A stretch of 61,985 bases of DNA, taken from Variovorax sp. (lineage in GTDB: Bacteria > Pseudomonadota > Gammaproteobacteria > Burkholderiales > Burkholderiaceae_C). Made by a program: the position numbers and the translations under genes. Below, piece after piece: positions 18,411 to 28,218 of this stretch (position 1 is its first letter; each line of letters starts with the position of its first letter). The notes beneath the pieces were generated by a model, which saw only the letters and a list, made by a program, of their open reading frames with translations, was not told the DNA's origin and ran no database searches. The stretch covers positions 7,743-69,727 of the forward strand of contig JAGIBP010000020.1 in the NCBI GenBank assembly GCA_017744285.1, written 5' to 3'.

Positions 18411-19559
18411 ATGAAGCTCTTGCGCCGCAGTCTTGTCTTGTCCGCCGCTCTGCTGGCCTGTTCCCTGGGCGTCCAGGCCCAGGCGACCAAGGAACCGCTG
18501 AAGTTCGGCCTCGCCATGCCGCTGACCGGCTCGCAGGCGCTGTTCGGGGCCGACCAGGCCAAGGCGGCGCAATGGGCGGTGCAGGACATCAATGCCAAGG
18601 GCGGCATCGACGGCCATCCGCTGGAAATGGTGCTGCTCGACACGCAGGCCGATCCGCGCCTGGGCATCAACTCGGTGAACCGCCTGATCAACGTGGACAA
18701 GGTGCCGGTCTTCGTGACGGCCTGGAGCGCGGTGGTCAAGGCCGTGGCCCCGATCGCCAACCGCAGCAAGGTGCTCGAGCTCAGCGTGGGCGCGAACTCG
18801 CCCGACATCGCCAAGCTCGGCGACTATGTCTACACCACCTATCCGCTGGCCGACGTCGACGTGCGCGCGCAGGCCCGCTACGCCCGCGAGACGCTGAAGA
18901 AGCAGACGGCGGCGGTGCTCTACATCCACAACGACAGCGGCGTGGAAGGCGCGCGCATCTACCGCGACGCCTTCCAGGACGCCGGCGGCAAGATCGTCGC
19001 CTACGAGGCCTACGACGCGCAGGCCACCGACTACACCGGCGCCCTGCTCAAGGTGCGCTCGGCCAATCCGGACATCATCCACATCCAGGGCCTGGTCTCC
19101 GACCTGCCGCAGGTCGTCTCGCAGCTGCGGCAGCTGGGCCTGAAGCAGCCGATCTCCACCTACTCCGCGGGCTACAACCCGAAGGTGGTCGAGCAACTCG
19201 GCGCGGCGGCCGAAGGCATGCTGGTGTCGGCCCTGGCGCCCTCGGCGGACCAGAACCCCAACATCGCCGCCTTCGTCGGCCGCTGGAAGGAAAGCGAAAA
19301 GCGCACGCCCAACGGCCTGCCCTACACGCAGTACCTGTATGACGCGCCCTTCCTGATCGGCAAGCTCTACGAGCACCTGCTGAAGACGAAGCAGCCCCTG
19401 ACCGGCGAGAACATGAAGAAGGCGCTGGTGGAGATCGGCAAGTTCGACCTGCCGATGACCGGCCTGCTCGAAATCACCAAGGACCACCGCGTCAACAAGC
19501 CCGTCTACCTGTACGAGGTGAAGAACGGCCAGTTCGCGCCGGTCGCCACCATCAAGTAA
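18411..19559 (+). CDS. ABC transporter substrate-binding protein (HAAT/branched-chain amino acid type)
   Basis: Periplasmic receptor of the importer encoded downstream. A signal peptide MKLLRRSLVLSAALLACSLG with cleavage after VQAQA is followed by the Leu/Ile/Val-binding fold: KFGLAMPLTGSQALFG, then AAQWAVQDINAKGGIDG and TYSAGYNPKVVEQLG. 382 residues is a normal length. The ligand is not predictable; linkage to the amidohydrolase/PrpD/PrpB genes suggests a carboxylated or amide compound rather than an amino acid (inference). It is the first gene of an operon that seems to run to 31234. Confidence 0.93.
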   Translation: MKLLRRSLVLSAALLACSLGVQAQATKEPLKFGLAMPLTGSQALFGADQAKAAQWAVQDINAKGGIDGHPLEMVLLDTQADPRLGINSVNRLINVDKVPVFVTAWSAVVKAVAPIANRSKVLELSVGANSPDIAKLGDYVYTTYPLADVDVRAQARYARETLKKQTAAVLYIHNDSGVEGARIYRDAFQDAGGKIVAYEAYDAQATDYTGALLKVRSANPDIIHIQGLVSDLPQVVSQLRQLGLKQPISTYSAGYNPKVVEQLGAAAEGMLVSALAPSADQNPNIAAFVGRWKESEKRTPNGLPYTQYLYDAPFLIGKLYEHLLKTKQPLTGENMKKALVEIGKFDLPMTGLLEITKDHRVNKPVYLYEVKNGQFAPVATIK

Positions 19560-19582
19560 CTGGCCCCGGGCCGTCTTTCTCC

Positions 19583-20515
19583 ATGGTCGATATCCAGACA
19601 TTGCTCCAGATCCTCTGGACGGGGCTCGCCACCGCCACCTACGGCGTCCTGCTCGCCGCAGCGTTCTCGCTGGTCCTGAAAGTGGTCAAGGTGTGGAACT
19701 TCGCGCAGGCCGGCATGATGGGCATCGCGTACTACACCATGTACCTGGTGATGTACCGCATGGGCTGGCCCGCGCCGGCCGGCATCGCGATCAGCCTCGC
19801 CGTGACGATCGCCGCCGCGCTGGCCATGGAGGTCTACGGCCTGCAGACCTTCCGCCGCCGCCAGTCGCCGTCGCTCACGTACTTCATCTTCACGATGGTC
19901 GTCTCGGAGTTCGTGCAGTACCTGCTGGCGATGATCTTCGGCACCGAGCCGGTGTCGCTGGCCGCGACGCTGATGTCGGAGTCGACCTCGGTCGGCGGCA
20001 TCGTGGTGAGCCAGTGGGACATCACGGCGCTGTGCACGGCGGCGGTGATCATGACCGCGCTCTACGTGCTGCTGAAGAAGACGCGCCTTGGCAAGTTCAT
20101 GGTCGCGGTGGCCGACAACCCGCATCTCTCGCGGCTCTACGGCGTGAACGTGCGGCCGATCTACGCGCTGACCTTCGTGGTCGCCTCGGTCCTGGTCTGC
20201 GCCGCGATGTACCTGTTCGGCACCCGCGCCTCGATGGTGCCGAACACGCCGCTGGAGATGATGCTGTTCGCTGTGATCGCCGCGCTGCTCGGCGGCATGG
20301 GCAACGTGTTCGGCGCGGCCTGGGCGGCGCTGTTCCTCACGCTGCTGCGGGCCTTCAGCATCCTGGTGATCCCGTCGGCGTGGCAGGGGCTGATCCTGTA
20401 CGCGCTGCTGTTCATCACGATCCTGCTGTTCCCCAACGGCGTCAAGCTGCGCCTGCGCCGCAAGCCGAAGGCCCTCGCGGCCGCGCCCGTCGCCTCCCCG
20501 TCCGCCAGCGCCTGA
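19583..20515 (+). CDS. HAAT ABC transporter permease (LivH type)
   Basis: First inner-membrane permease of the importer, 310 residues, about eight hydrophobic segments. Family blocks include AAAFSLVLKVVKVWNFAQAG near the N-terminus, FMVAVADNPHLSRLYGVNV (the EAA-like loop that contacts the ATPases) and LLGGMGNVFGAAWAAL. It follows the SBP by 23 bp and precedes the LivM-type partner by 28 bp. The C-terminus is Ala/Pro-rich. Substrate unknown. Confidence 0.93.
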   Translation: MVDIQTLLQILWTGLATATYGVLLAAAFSLVLKVVKVWNFAQAGMMGIAYYTMYLVMYRMGWPAPAGIAISLAVTIAAALAMEVYGLQTFRRRQSPSLTYFIFTMVVSEFVQYLLAMIFGTEPVSLAATLMSESTSVGGIVVSQWDITALCTAAVIMTALYVLLKKTRLGKFMVAVADNPHLSRLYGVNVRPIYALTFVVASVLVCAAMYLFGTRASMVPNTPLEMMLFAVIAALLGGMGNVFGAAWAALFLTLLRAFSILVIPSAWQGLILYALLFITILLFPNGVKLRLRRKPKALAAAPVASPSASA

Positions 20516-20543
20516 GCGCGCGCACTCCACACCACGGACCACC

Positions 20544-21398
20544 ATGGAATATGTCATCTCGCTGCTGGTGCTGATCGGCCTGTACGTCATCCTCAGCACC
20601 AGCTTCAACCTGATCATCGGCTTCGGCGGGCTGGTCAGCATCGCGCACCCGATCTTCTTCGCGCTGGGCGCCTACACCGTGGGCGCGCTGAGCGTGAACT
20701 TCGAGCTCAATCCGGTGCTGTCCGTGATCGCCGGCGGCGCGGTCGCGCTGCTGGCCTCGTTCATGCTGTCGCTGCCGTCGCTGCGCATCTCGGGCGACTA
20801 CCTGCTCATCACCAGCATCGGCTTCCAGCTGGGGCTGATCGAGATCATCAAGAACCTCGACTTCTTGGGCGGCGCGAGCGGCCTGAGCGGCATTCCCAAC
20901 ATCGTCGAGAACCACCGCAGCGCGGTGTTCGCCGCGATCTCGCTGGTGCTGGCGCTGGCGAGCGTGCTGCTGGTGCGCTGGCTGGTGCGCGGGCCCTACG
21001 GCCGCGCGATCCGGGCCATGCGCGACGACGAGCTCGCCTTCTCGGCGCTGGGCCGCAACGCGATGAACATCAAGATGACGATCTTCGCGCTCGGCTCGGG
21101 CATGGCCGGCGTCGCTGGCGGCATCTACGCCTACTACTACCAGTACCTCACGCCGGACCAGTTCCAGATCCTGCAGTCGGCCATGATCCTCACGATGGTG
21201 GTCGTGGGCGGCATGGGCTCGGTCTACGGCCCGGTCGTGGGCGCGGTGCTGCTGCTGGTGCTGCCCGAGGTCATCACCTTCCTGAACCTGCCCTCCGAGA
21301 TCATGGGACCGCTGCAGGGCGTGATCTTCACGCTGCTGGTGATCGTGTTCCTGTTCCTGCGGCCGCAGGGGCTGGTTTCGCCGGCCCGCACACGCTGA
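20544..21398 (+). CDS. HAAT ABC transporter permease (LivM type)
   Basis: Second permease, 284 residues. LSTSFNLIIGFGGLVSIAHP is the typical LivM opening. RWLVRGPYGRAIRAMRDDEL is the cytoplasmic coupling loop, and VVVGGMGSVYGPVVGAVLL the conserved C-terminal block. It ends with FLFLRPQGLVSPARTR as in most LivM proteins. It lies 13 bp before the LivG-type ATPase. It forms a heterodimer with the preceding permease (family knowledge). Confidence 0.93.
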   Translation: MEYVISLLVLIGLYVILSTSFNLIIGFGGLVSIAHPIFFALGAYTVGALSVNFELNPVLSVIAGGAVALLASFMLSLPSLRISGDYLLITSIGFQLGLIEIIKNLDFLGGASGLSGIPNIVENHRSAVFAAISLVLALASVLLVRWLVRGPYGRAIRAMRDDELAFSALGRNAMNIKMTIFALGSGMAGVAGGIYAYYYQYLTPDQFQILQSAMILTMVVVGGMGSVYGPVVGAVLLLVLPEVITFLNLPSEIMGPLQGVIFTLLVIVFLFLRPQGLVSPARTR

Positions 21399-21411
21399 AG
21401 GAGCACGCGCC

Positions 21412-22173
21412 ATGACGAAAACCGTGCTTTCCCTCAAGAACGTCTGCAAGCGATTCGGCGGCGTGGTGGTGGCCGACAGGATCGACCTGGAACTGCACGC
21501 CGGCGAAGTGATGGGCCTCATCGGCCCCAACGGCGCGGGCAAGACCACGCTGTTCAACCTGATCTCGGGCGTGGTCATGCCCGACGAGGGCGAGATCGCG
21601 CTGGCCGGCCGCGTGCTGCAGACGCTGCCGCTGTATCGCCGCGCCCGCCTGGGCGTGGCGCGCACCTGGCAGCACATGCGGCTGTTCGGCTCGATGTCCG
21701 TGCTGGAGAACATGCTGGTCGGCGCATCGAACTACCCCGGCGAATCGCTGCTGCGGCTGGTCTTCGCCGGCAAGTCGGTGCGCGAGGCCGAGCGCGCGGC
21801 GCGCGAGCATGCGATGGGCGTGCTCGAGCGCATGGGCATGGCGTCGCTTGCCGCCACCAGCGTCAACGACATCACCTTCGGCCAGCAGAAGCTGGTCGGG
21901 CTGGCGCGCGCGCTGATGAGCGACGGTCCCTGCCTGCTGCTGGACGAGCCCATGGGCGGCGTCGAAGGCAGCGCCTACGAGACGATGCGCAGCATCGTGC
22001 GCGAGGAGGCCGAGGCCGGCCGCGCCGTCTGCGTGGTGGAGCACAACGTGTCCTTCATCCGCGACCTGTGCAGCAGCGCCGTCTTCATGGTGCAGGGCCG
22101 CATCCTGGAGCGCGGCGACGTCCGCACCCTGCTCGAGAGCAAGGCCCTGGCCGAACTCTATTTCGGCAAGTAG
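21412..22173 (+). CDS. HAAT ABC transporter ATP-binding protein (LivG type)
   Basis: Cytoplasmic ATPase, 253 residues. Walker A is GPNGAGKTT (about residues 38-46), followed by the Q-loop region ARTWQHMRLF, the signature DITFGQQKLVGLARAL, Walker B CLLLDEPMGG and the H-switch VVEHN. The FGQQ form of the signature is normal for LivG-type subunits, which usually read YGQQ. It pairs with the LivF-type ATPase 30 bp downstream. Confidence 0.94.
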   Translation: MTKTVLSLKNVCKRFGGVVVADRIDLELHAGEVMGLIGPNGAGKTTLFNLISGVVMPDEGEIALAGRVLQTLPLYRRARLGVARTWQHMRLFGSMSVLENMLVGASNYPGESLLRLVFAGKSVREAERAAREHAMGVLERMGMASLAATSVNDITFGQQKLVGLARALMSDGPCLLLDEPMGGVEGSAYETMRSIVREEAEAGRAVCVVEHNVSFIRDLCSSAVFMVQGRILERGDVRTLLESKALAELYFGK

Positions 22174-22203
22174 CCGAGCCGTCCGTCGCATCGAGATCCC
22201 CCC

Positions 22204-22887
22204 ATGCTGCAACTACAAGGTATCAACGCGCACTACGGCAAGCTGCACGTGCTGCACGACATCTCGCTGACGATCGCCGAGGGCGAACGCGTCGGCATCT
22301 TCGGCCACAACGGCGCCGGCAAGACCACCCTGCTGCGCGCCTGCGTCGGCGACCTGGACGAATGCTCCGGCGACGTGCGCTACCGCGACCAGACCGTCGG
22401 CCGGGGCGAAGTGCACCGCAACGTCGGCTTCGGCATGGGCTTCGTGCCGCAGGGCCACAACGTGTTCCGCGACCTGAGCGTGGCCGAGAACCTGGAGATC
22501 GCCGGCCTGCGCCACGGCCAGGCCGCGCTCGCCGAGGTGCACCAGATCTTCCCGCTGCTCAAGGAGCGCAGCGAGCAGATCGCCAGCTCGCTCAGCGGCG
22601 GCCAGCAGCAGATGCTGGCGCTCGGCATGGCGCTGATGACGCGGCCCTCGATCCTGCTGCTGGACGAGCCGACCATCGGCCTGGCGCCGGTGATCGTGCG
22701 CGACGTGCTGCGCAGCGTGACCCAGATCAACCGCACGCGCGGTACCACGCTGGTGATCGTCGAGCAGAACGTGCAGGCCACGCTCGAGAACGTGGACCGC
22801 GCCATCGTGATCAAGTCGGGCCGGGTCATCTTCGACGGACCGAGCCAGAAGCTGCTCGACGAGGAGAGCCTGTGGCATCTGTTCTGA
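22204..22887 (+). CDS. HAAT ABC transporter ATP-binding protein (LivF type)
   Basis: Second ATPase, 227 residues. Walker A is GHNGAGKTT, Q-loop FVPQGHNVF, signature SLSGGQQQMLALGMAL, Walker B ILLLDEPTIGLAP and H-switch VVIVEQNVQ. It completes the five-gene importer. Its 3' end overlaps the following MmgE/PrpD gene by 16 bp, so transport and catabolic genes are translationally linked. Confidence 0.94.
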   Translation: MLQLQGINAHYGKLHVLHDISLTIAEGERVGIFGHNGAGKTTLLRACVGDLDECSGDVRYRDQTVGRGEVHRNVGFGMGFVPQGHNVFRDLSVAENLEIAGLRHGQAALAEVHQIFPLLKERSEQIASSLSGGQQQMLALGMALMTRPSILLLDEPTIGLAPVIVRDVLRSVTQINRTRGTTLVIVEQNVQATLENVDRAIVIKSGRVIFDGPSQKLLDEESLWHLF

Positions 22888-24305
22888 GCGAAGAGGCCGG
22901 CGCCGCGTTCGAGGCCTGGCTGCGCTGGGCGGCAGCGCTCGAGTGGAACGACCTGTCGCCCAACGCGCGGCACCGCACGGTGCTGGTGCTGGCCGACGAC
23001 ATCGCGGCGGCGCAGAGCGCGCTGCGCGAACCGCAGGTGATGCAGGCGCATGCGCGGCTGCGGGCCGGGGCCGGCGCGGACGGCGCGGCCTCCCTGCTCA
23101 GTCGCGGACTGCCGCGCCTGGCGGTGGCGCAGGCCGCCATGGGCAACGGCCTCGCGATGGGCTGGAACGAACTCGACGAAGGCTTTCGCAAGGCGGTGTG
23201 CCATGCGGGCCTCTATGTGCTGCCCGCGCTGCTCGCGGTCGCCGAGGCCGAGGGCGCCTCGCTGCAGGAACTGCTGCGCGCGCTCGCGCTCGGCTACGAG
23301 ACCGCCACGCGCCTGGCGCGCACCTGGCGCTTCCCGTCGATGAAGATCCACCCGCACGCGCTGCTCGCGCCGGTGGGCGCGGCGGCGGGCGTGGGCTTCC
23401 TGCGGCGCCTGCCGGCCGACGAGCTGCTGTCGGCCGTCGCCGGGGCCGCGACGCTGGGCATGGCGGGGCCGTTCAACCACGCGACGAAGGGCGTGCTCTC
23501 GCGCAACACCTGGGCGCCCCAGGCGGCCGTGGCCGGCCTGAACGCGGTGGAATGGGCGCGCTGTGGCATCGGCGGAGCGGCGACCAGCCCGCATGACGTC
23601 TACGCGATCGCGCTGGGCGCCGAGGCCGATCTGTCGGTGCTCGCGCCGAACGCCGATGAAGGCTGGGCGGTGGAGTCCGGCTATCACAAGATGAACGCCT
23701 GCTGCCAGTACGCGCACTCGACCATCGAGGCGATCGAGTCGCTGCTGCAGCGCGAGCCGGGCCTGCGGGGCGGCGCGCAGGTGACCGCGATCGAGGTCGA
23801 GGCGCATCCCCTGGCCTTCGCGCTGGACGACACGCGGCCGCGAACCACGCTGGGCGCGAAGTTCTCGGTACCGCACGCGGCGGCCGCGGCGCTGGTGCAC
23901 GGCAACGGCGGCGTGGCCTCCTTCGATGCGGTGTCGCTCGACGATCCGCGCATCGCACGCCTGCGCGAACTGACGCGGCTGCGCCCCTTCGAGGGCGTGC
24001 GGCCCTGGCCCGAGGACCGGCCCTCGCGCGTGACGCTCACCACCGCCGACGGCCGGCGCCTCGACGCCGAGTGCTGGAGCGCACGCGGCGGCCCCGACCG
24101 GCCCTTCACGGAGCCCGAGCTGTGGGACAAGCTGGCCGCGCTGAGCCGGGCCGAGGCGCCCGCGCTCACCGCCACCCTGCGCCGCGCGGCGGATCTCGCC
24201 GCCGGCGCACCCGACTCGAACGAGCTGGCGCGCCCCTGGCGCGACTGGCTCGCCGACGTCTTCGCGCCGGGCGACGGCCCCGCCGCCGCCCGGCCCACGA
24301 CCTGA
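22872..24305 (+). CDS. MmgE/PrpD-family protein (first copy)
   Basis: A 477-residue member of the MmgE/PrpD superfamily, which includes 2-methylcitrate dehydratase, cis-aconitate decarboxylase and iminodisuccinate epimerase, enzymes acting on polycarboxylic acids. I chose the GTG at 22872, preceded by GAGGAG, inside the end of the LivF gene. Blocks include HATKGVLSRNTWAPQ, the Cys-containing YHKMNACCQYAHSTIEAI and GAKFSVPHAAAAALVHG, the last typical of the superfamily. It is divergent in sequence from the second copy at 25763, so the two probably catalyse different steps. The exact reaction is unknown. Confidence 0.85.
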   Translation: MASVLSEEAGAAFEAWLRWAAALEWNDLSPNARHRTVLVLADDIAAAQSALREPQVMQAHARLRAGAGADGAASLLSRGLPRLAVAQAAMGNGLAMGWNELDEGFRKAVCHAGLYVLPALLAVAEAEGASLQELLRALALGYETATRLARTWRFPSMKIHPHALLAPVGAAAGVGFLRRLPADELLSAVAGAATLGMAGPFNHATKGVLSRNTWAPQAAVAGLNAVEWARCGIGGAATSPHDVYAIALGAEADLSVLAPNADEGWAVESGYHKMNACCQYAHSTIEAIESLLQREPGLRGGAQVTAIEVEAHPLAFALDDTRPRTTLGAKFSVPHAAAAALVHGNGGVASFDAVSLDDPRIARLRELTRLRPFEGVRPWPEDRPSRVTLTTADGRRLDAECWSARGGPDRPFTEPELWDKLAALSRAEAPALTATLRRAADLAAGAPDSNELARPWRDWLADVFAPGDGPAAARPTT

Positions 24306-24329
24306 AACCGATTGGAAAGAGAACGACCG

Positions 24330-25751
24330 ATGACTGAAGCCTTGGTACGACCCGCCGGCGACGCGCCGCAGTGGGACATGGAAGTCGACGTGCTGGTGAT
24401 TGGCGCCGGCGCCTGCGGCATGGCCGCCGCGATCGCGGCGCATGACGCGGGCGCGCAAGTGGCCATCGTCGAGAAGCGCGAGCGCCCGGGCGGCAACTCC
24501 TCGCTCAGCACGGGCTCGGTGCCCGGCGCGGGCAGCCGCTTCCAGCGCGAAGCCGGCATCGTCGATTCGGCCGACGTGATGATCGCCGACCTGCAGCGCA
24601 TCGCCGGCGAGAGCGACCTGCCCGCGCTGACGCAGCGCATGGCCCGCATTTCGGCCGAACTGTGCGAGTGGCTGGTCGACAGCGTCGGCGCGCGCATGGC
24701 GCTGATCACCGACTACTGCCACGTCGGCCACACCATCCCCCGCCTGCACGCGCCGGTCTCGCGCCGTGGACAGGACCTGGTGGACGACCTGGTCGCCGCC
24801 GTCGAGCGCCGCGAGATCCCACTGGCGGTCAACAACCCGGTGCAGACGCTCTACCTCGACGCGAAGGGCGCGGTGGTGGGTGCCGGCATCGGCGGCCCGG
24901 GCGTGGAGCCTTCGCGCATCGGCGCGCGCAACGTGATCCTGGCCTCCAACGGCTTCGCGGCCAACCGCGCGCTGGTGGCCGAATACTGCGGCGAGATCGC
25001 CGGCGCCGAATACTTCGGCGCGCTGGGCAGCGAGGGCGAGGCCGTGCTGTGGGCCCGCCAGCTCGGCGCCCGCCTGGCCAACATGCAGGCCTACCAGGGC
25101 TACGCGGCGGTGGCCTATCCGCACGGCTCGCTGCTGTCGTGGACCACCATCGAGAAGGGCGGCGTGCTGGTCAACGCACGCGGCGAGCGCTTCGGCAACG
25201 AGGACATCGGCTACTCCGCCTATGCGCGCCACGTGCTGGCGCAGGACACGAACGTCTATGCGATCTTCGACGAACGCATCATGCAACTCGCCTCGAAGGA
25301 AGACGAGTTCCGCGAACTGGTCGAGTACGGCGGGCTGAAGAAGGCCACCAGCGTGGCCGAGCTGGCCGCCTTCTTCAAGCTGCCCGCGGACACGCTCGGC
25401 GCCACGCTGGAGGCCTTCAACGCCGCGGCGGGCGGCCAGGCCGCCGATGCCTTCGGCCGCGCCCGCTTCGGCATGGCGCCGCTCACGGGGCAGCTGTGGA
25501 TCTGCCGCGTCACGCCGGGGCTGTTCCACACGCAGGGCGGGCTGGCCGTGGACGACAACGCCCGCGTGCTGCGAGACGACGGCACGGCAATTCCCGGCCT
25601 GTTCGCGGGTGGCGGCGCGGCGGCCGGCATCAGCGGCCGCGCGGGCGCGGGCGGCTACGCCTCGGGCAACGGCCTGCTCACCGCCATCGCGCTGGGCTAC
25701 CTGGCGGGGCGCACGGCGGCCGCCGACACGCACGCGGCCACGGCCGCCTGA
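24330..25751 (+). CDS. FAD-dependent oxidoreductase, fumarate reductase flavoprotein type
   Basis: A 473-residue soluble flavoprotein. The dinucleotide-binding motif VLVIGAGACGMAAAIAAHDAG is followed by the E..RPGGNSS segment, and the C-terminus has the typical GGAAAGISGRAGAGGYASGN-GLLTAI FAD-binding block. It belongs to the fumarate reductase/ketosteroid dehydrogenase superfamily, which introduces or reduces a C=C bond next to an electron-withdrawing group. No cytochrome or FeS partner is adjacent. It is flanked by two MmgE/PrpD genes, suggesting it works on the same polycarboxylate intermediate (inference). Confidence 0.85.
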   Translation: MTEALVRPAGDAPQWDMEVDVLVIGAGACGMAAAIAAHDAGAQVAIVEKRERPGGNSSLSTGSVPGAGSRFQREAGIVDSADVMIADLQRIAGESDLPALTQRMARISAELCEWLVDSVGARMALITDYCHVGHTIPRLHAPVSRRGQDLVDDLVAAVERREIPLAVNNPVQTLYLDAKGAVVGAGIGGPGVEPSRIGARNVILASNGFAANRALVAEYCGEIAGAEYFGALGSEGEAVLWARQLGARLANMQAYQGYAAVAYPHGSLLSWTTIEKGGVLVNARGERFGNEDIGYSAYARHVLAQDTNVYAIFDERIMQLASKEDEFRELVEYGGLKKATSVAELAAFFKLPADTLGATLEAFNAAAGGQAADAFGRARFGMAPLTGQLWICRVTPGLFHTQGGLAVDDNARVLRDDGTAIPGLFAGGGAAAGISGRAGAGGYASGNGLLTAIALGYLAGRTAAADTHAATAA

Positions 25752-25762
25752 GGACGGCAGGC

Positions 25763-27148
25763 ATGTCGGCCCCCACACCTTCGCTGTCCGCCCGCCTCGC
25801 GCAGTTCACGCACGAGCTGCGGCTGGACGCGGTGCCCGCGCCCATCCTGCACCTCGCACGGCTGCACGTGGCCGATGCGCTGGGTGTCGGCCTGGGCGCC
25901 GCCGCCGTCCCCGCGCAACGGCGCCTGCTGGCCCATCTGCGCGCCGAAGCGGGCAGCGGCCCGGCCACCGTGCTCGGCTTCGCCGGCGGCGTCCCGGCGC
26001 CGGTGGCCGCGATGCTCAACGGCAGCTCGATCCACTCGCTGGAGTACGACGACACGCACATGGCCTCGATCGTGCACGGCAGCGCGGTCATCGTGCCGAG
26101 CTCGCTGGCCGCCGCCGAGGCGCAGGGTCTCTCGCTCGACGAGGTGGTGCGGCTCACCGTGGCCGGCTGGGAAGTGCTGGTGCGCATCGGCGAGGCCAGC
26201 CCCGGCGGCTTCCAGCGCCGGGGCTTCCAGGTCACCTCCGTGGGCGGGGTCGTGGTCGCCGCCCTGCTCGGCGCGGTGGCGCGCGGCGCCGACTTGGCCG
26301 CCACGGTCGCGGCCATGGGCATCGCCGGCAGCCAGGCGGGCGGCATCTTCGAATTCCTCAGCAACGGTTCGAGCGTGAAGGCGCTGCACCCGGGCTGGGC
26401 GGCGCATGCGGGCCTCTGGGCCGCGGCCTGCGCGCAGGGCGGCATGACCGGGCCGGCGACGGTGCTCGAAGGCCGCTTCGGCCTCTTCAACACCTACGCC
26501 GACGACAGCGCCGCGGGTGCGCGCCTCGCGGCCGGCGTGGAAGACCTGGGCCGCGCCTGGAAGCTCGCGGACGCGGCCTTCAAGTTCTTCCCCTGCTGCC
26601 ACTACATCCATCCGTACCTCGAAGGCGCGCAGCTGCTGCTGCCCGAAGTGCCCTCGCCCGCCGCCATCGCGGCGGTGCACTGCCGCGTGGCGCCCGGCGC
26701 CGCGACCGTGATCTGCGAACCCTGGGCGGCCAAGCAGAAGCCCGCGAGCGGCGTCGAGGCCAAGCACAGCCTGCCCTACTGCATCGCGCGCATCCTGCTC
26801 GGGCGGCCGGTGGACATCGCCGCCATGACCGCGACCGACGTCGACCCCGACGCGCTGGCGCTGTCCGAGCGCATCCACTGGGCGCCGCGCGACGACAGCG
26901 GCTTCCCGGCGCGCTTCGATGCCGATCTGCGCATCGAGCTGGCCGACGGCCGCGTGCTGCACCAGCGCATCGAGCAGGTGTTCGGCAGCGCCGAACGCCC
27001 GGCCGGCGACGAGGCGGTGCGCGCGAAGTTCGAGGCCAACGCCGGGCGCACGCTCGGGGCCGGCGCGCGCCGCGCGGCCTGGGACGCGGTGCTGCAAGGC
27101 GGCTCGCTCGTTGCCCTGCAGCAGGCGCTGCGCTCGGCCGCCGAATAG
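25763..27148 (+). CDS. MmgE/PrpD-family protein (second copy)
   Basis: A 461-residue superfamily member with LARLHVADALGVGLGAA near the N-terminus, the conserved LNGSSIHSLEYDDTHMASIV (the DDTH block of the PrpD fold), VKALHPGWAAHAGLWAA and FKFFPCCHYIHPYLEGA. It is more canonical than the first copy. It starts 11 bp after the flavoprotein stop and ends 8 bp before the CobW-family gene. Likely reactions are dehydration/hydration, decarboxylation or epimerisation of a carboxylic acid; which one cannot be said. Confidence 0.87.
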   Translation: MSAPTPSLSARLAQFTHELRLDAVPAPILHLARLHVADALGVGLGAAAVPAQRRLLAHLRAEAGSGPATVLGFAGGVPAPVAAMLNGSSIHSLEYDDTHMASIVHGSAVIVPSSLAAAEAQGLSLDEVVRLTVAGWEVLVRIGEASPGGFQRRGFQVTSVGGVVVAALLGAVARGADLAATVAAMGIAGSQAGGIFEFLSNGSSVKALHPGWAAHAGLWAAACAQGGMTGPATVLEGRFGLFNTYADDSAAGARLAAGVEDLGRAWKLADAAFKFFPCCHYIHPYLEGAQLLLPEVPSPAAIAAVHCRVAPGAATVICEPWAAKQKPASGVEAKHSLPYCIARILLGRPVDIAAMTATDVDPDALALSERIHWAPRDDSGFPARFDADLRIELADGRVLHQRIEQVFGSAERPAGDEAVRAKFEANAGRTLGAGARRAAWDAVLQGGSLVALQQALRSAAE

Positions 27149-27156
27149 ACGCACGC

Positions 27157-28214
<1,058 letters not shown>

Positions 28215-28218
<4 letters not shown>

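Noticed and set aside
21412..22173. LivG-type ATPase with a degenerate ABC signature (FGQQ in place of SGGQ)
   Set aside because: LivG-type subunits normally have YGQQ or a close form here, so this is not a defect.
22380..25778. A 1132-codon open frame on the minus strand across the PrpD and flavoprotein genes
   Set aside because: Same cause: low stop-codon density in GC-rich DNA. The plus-strand genes carry recognisable family motifs.
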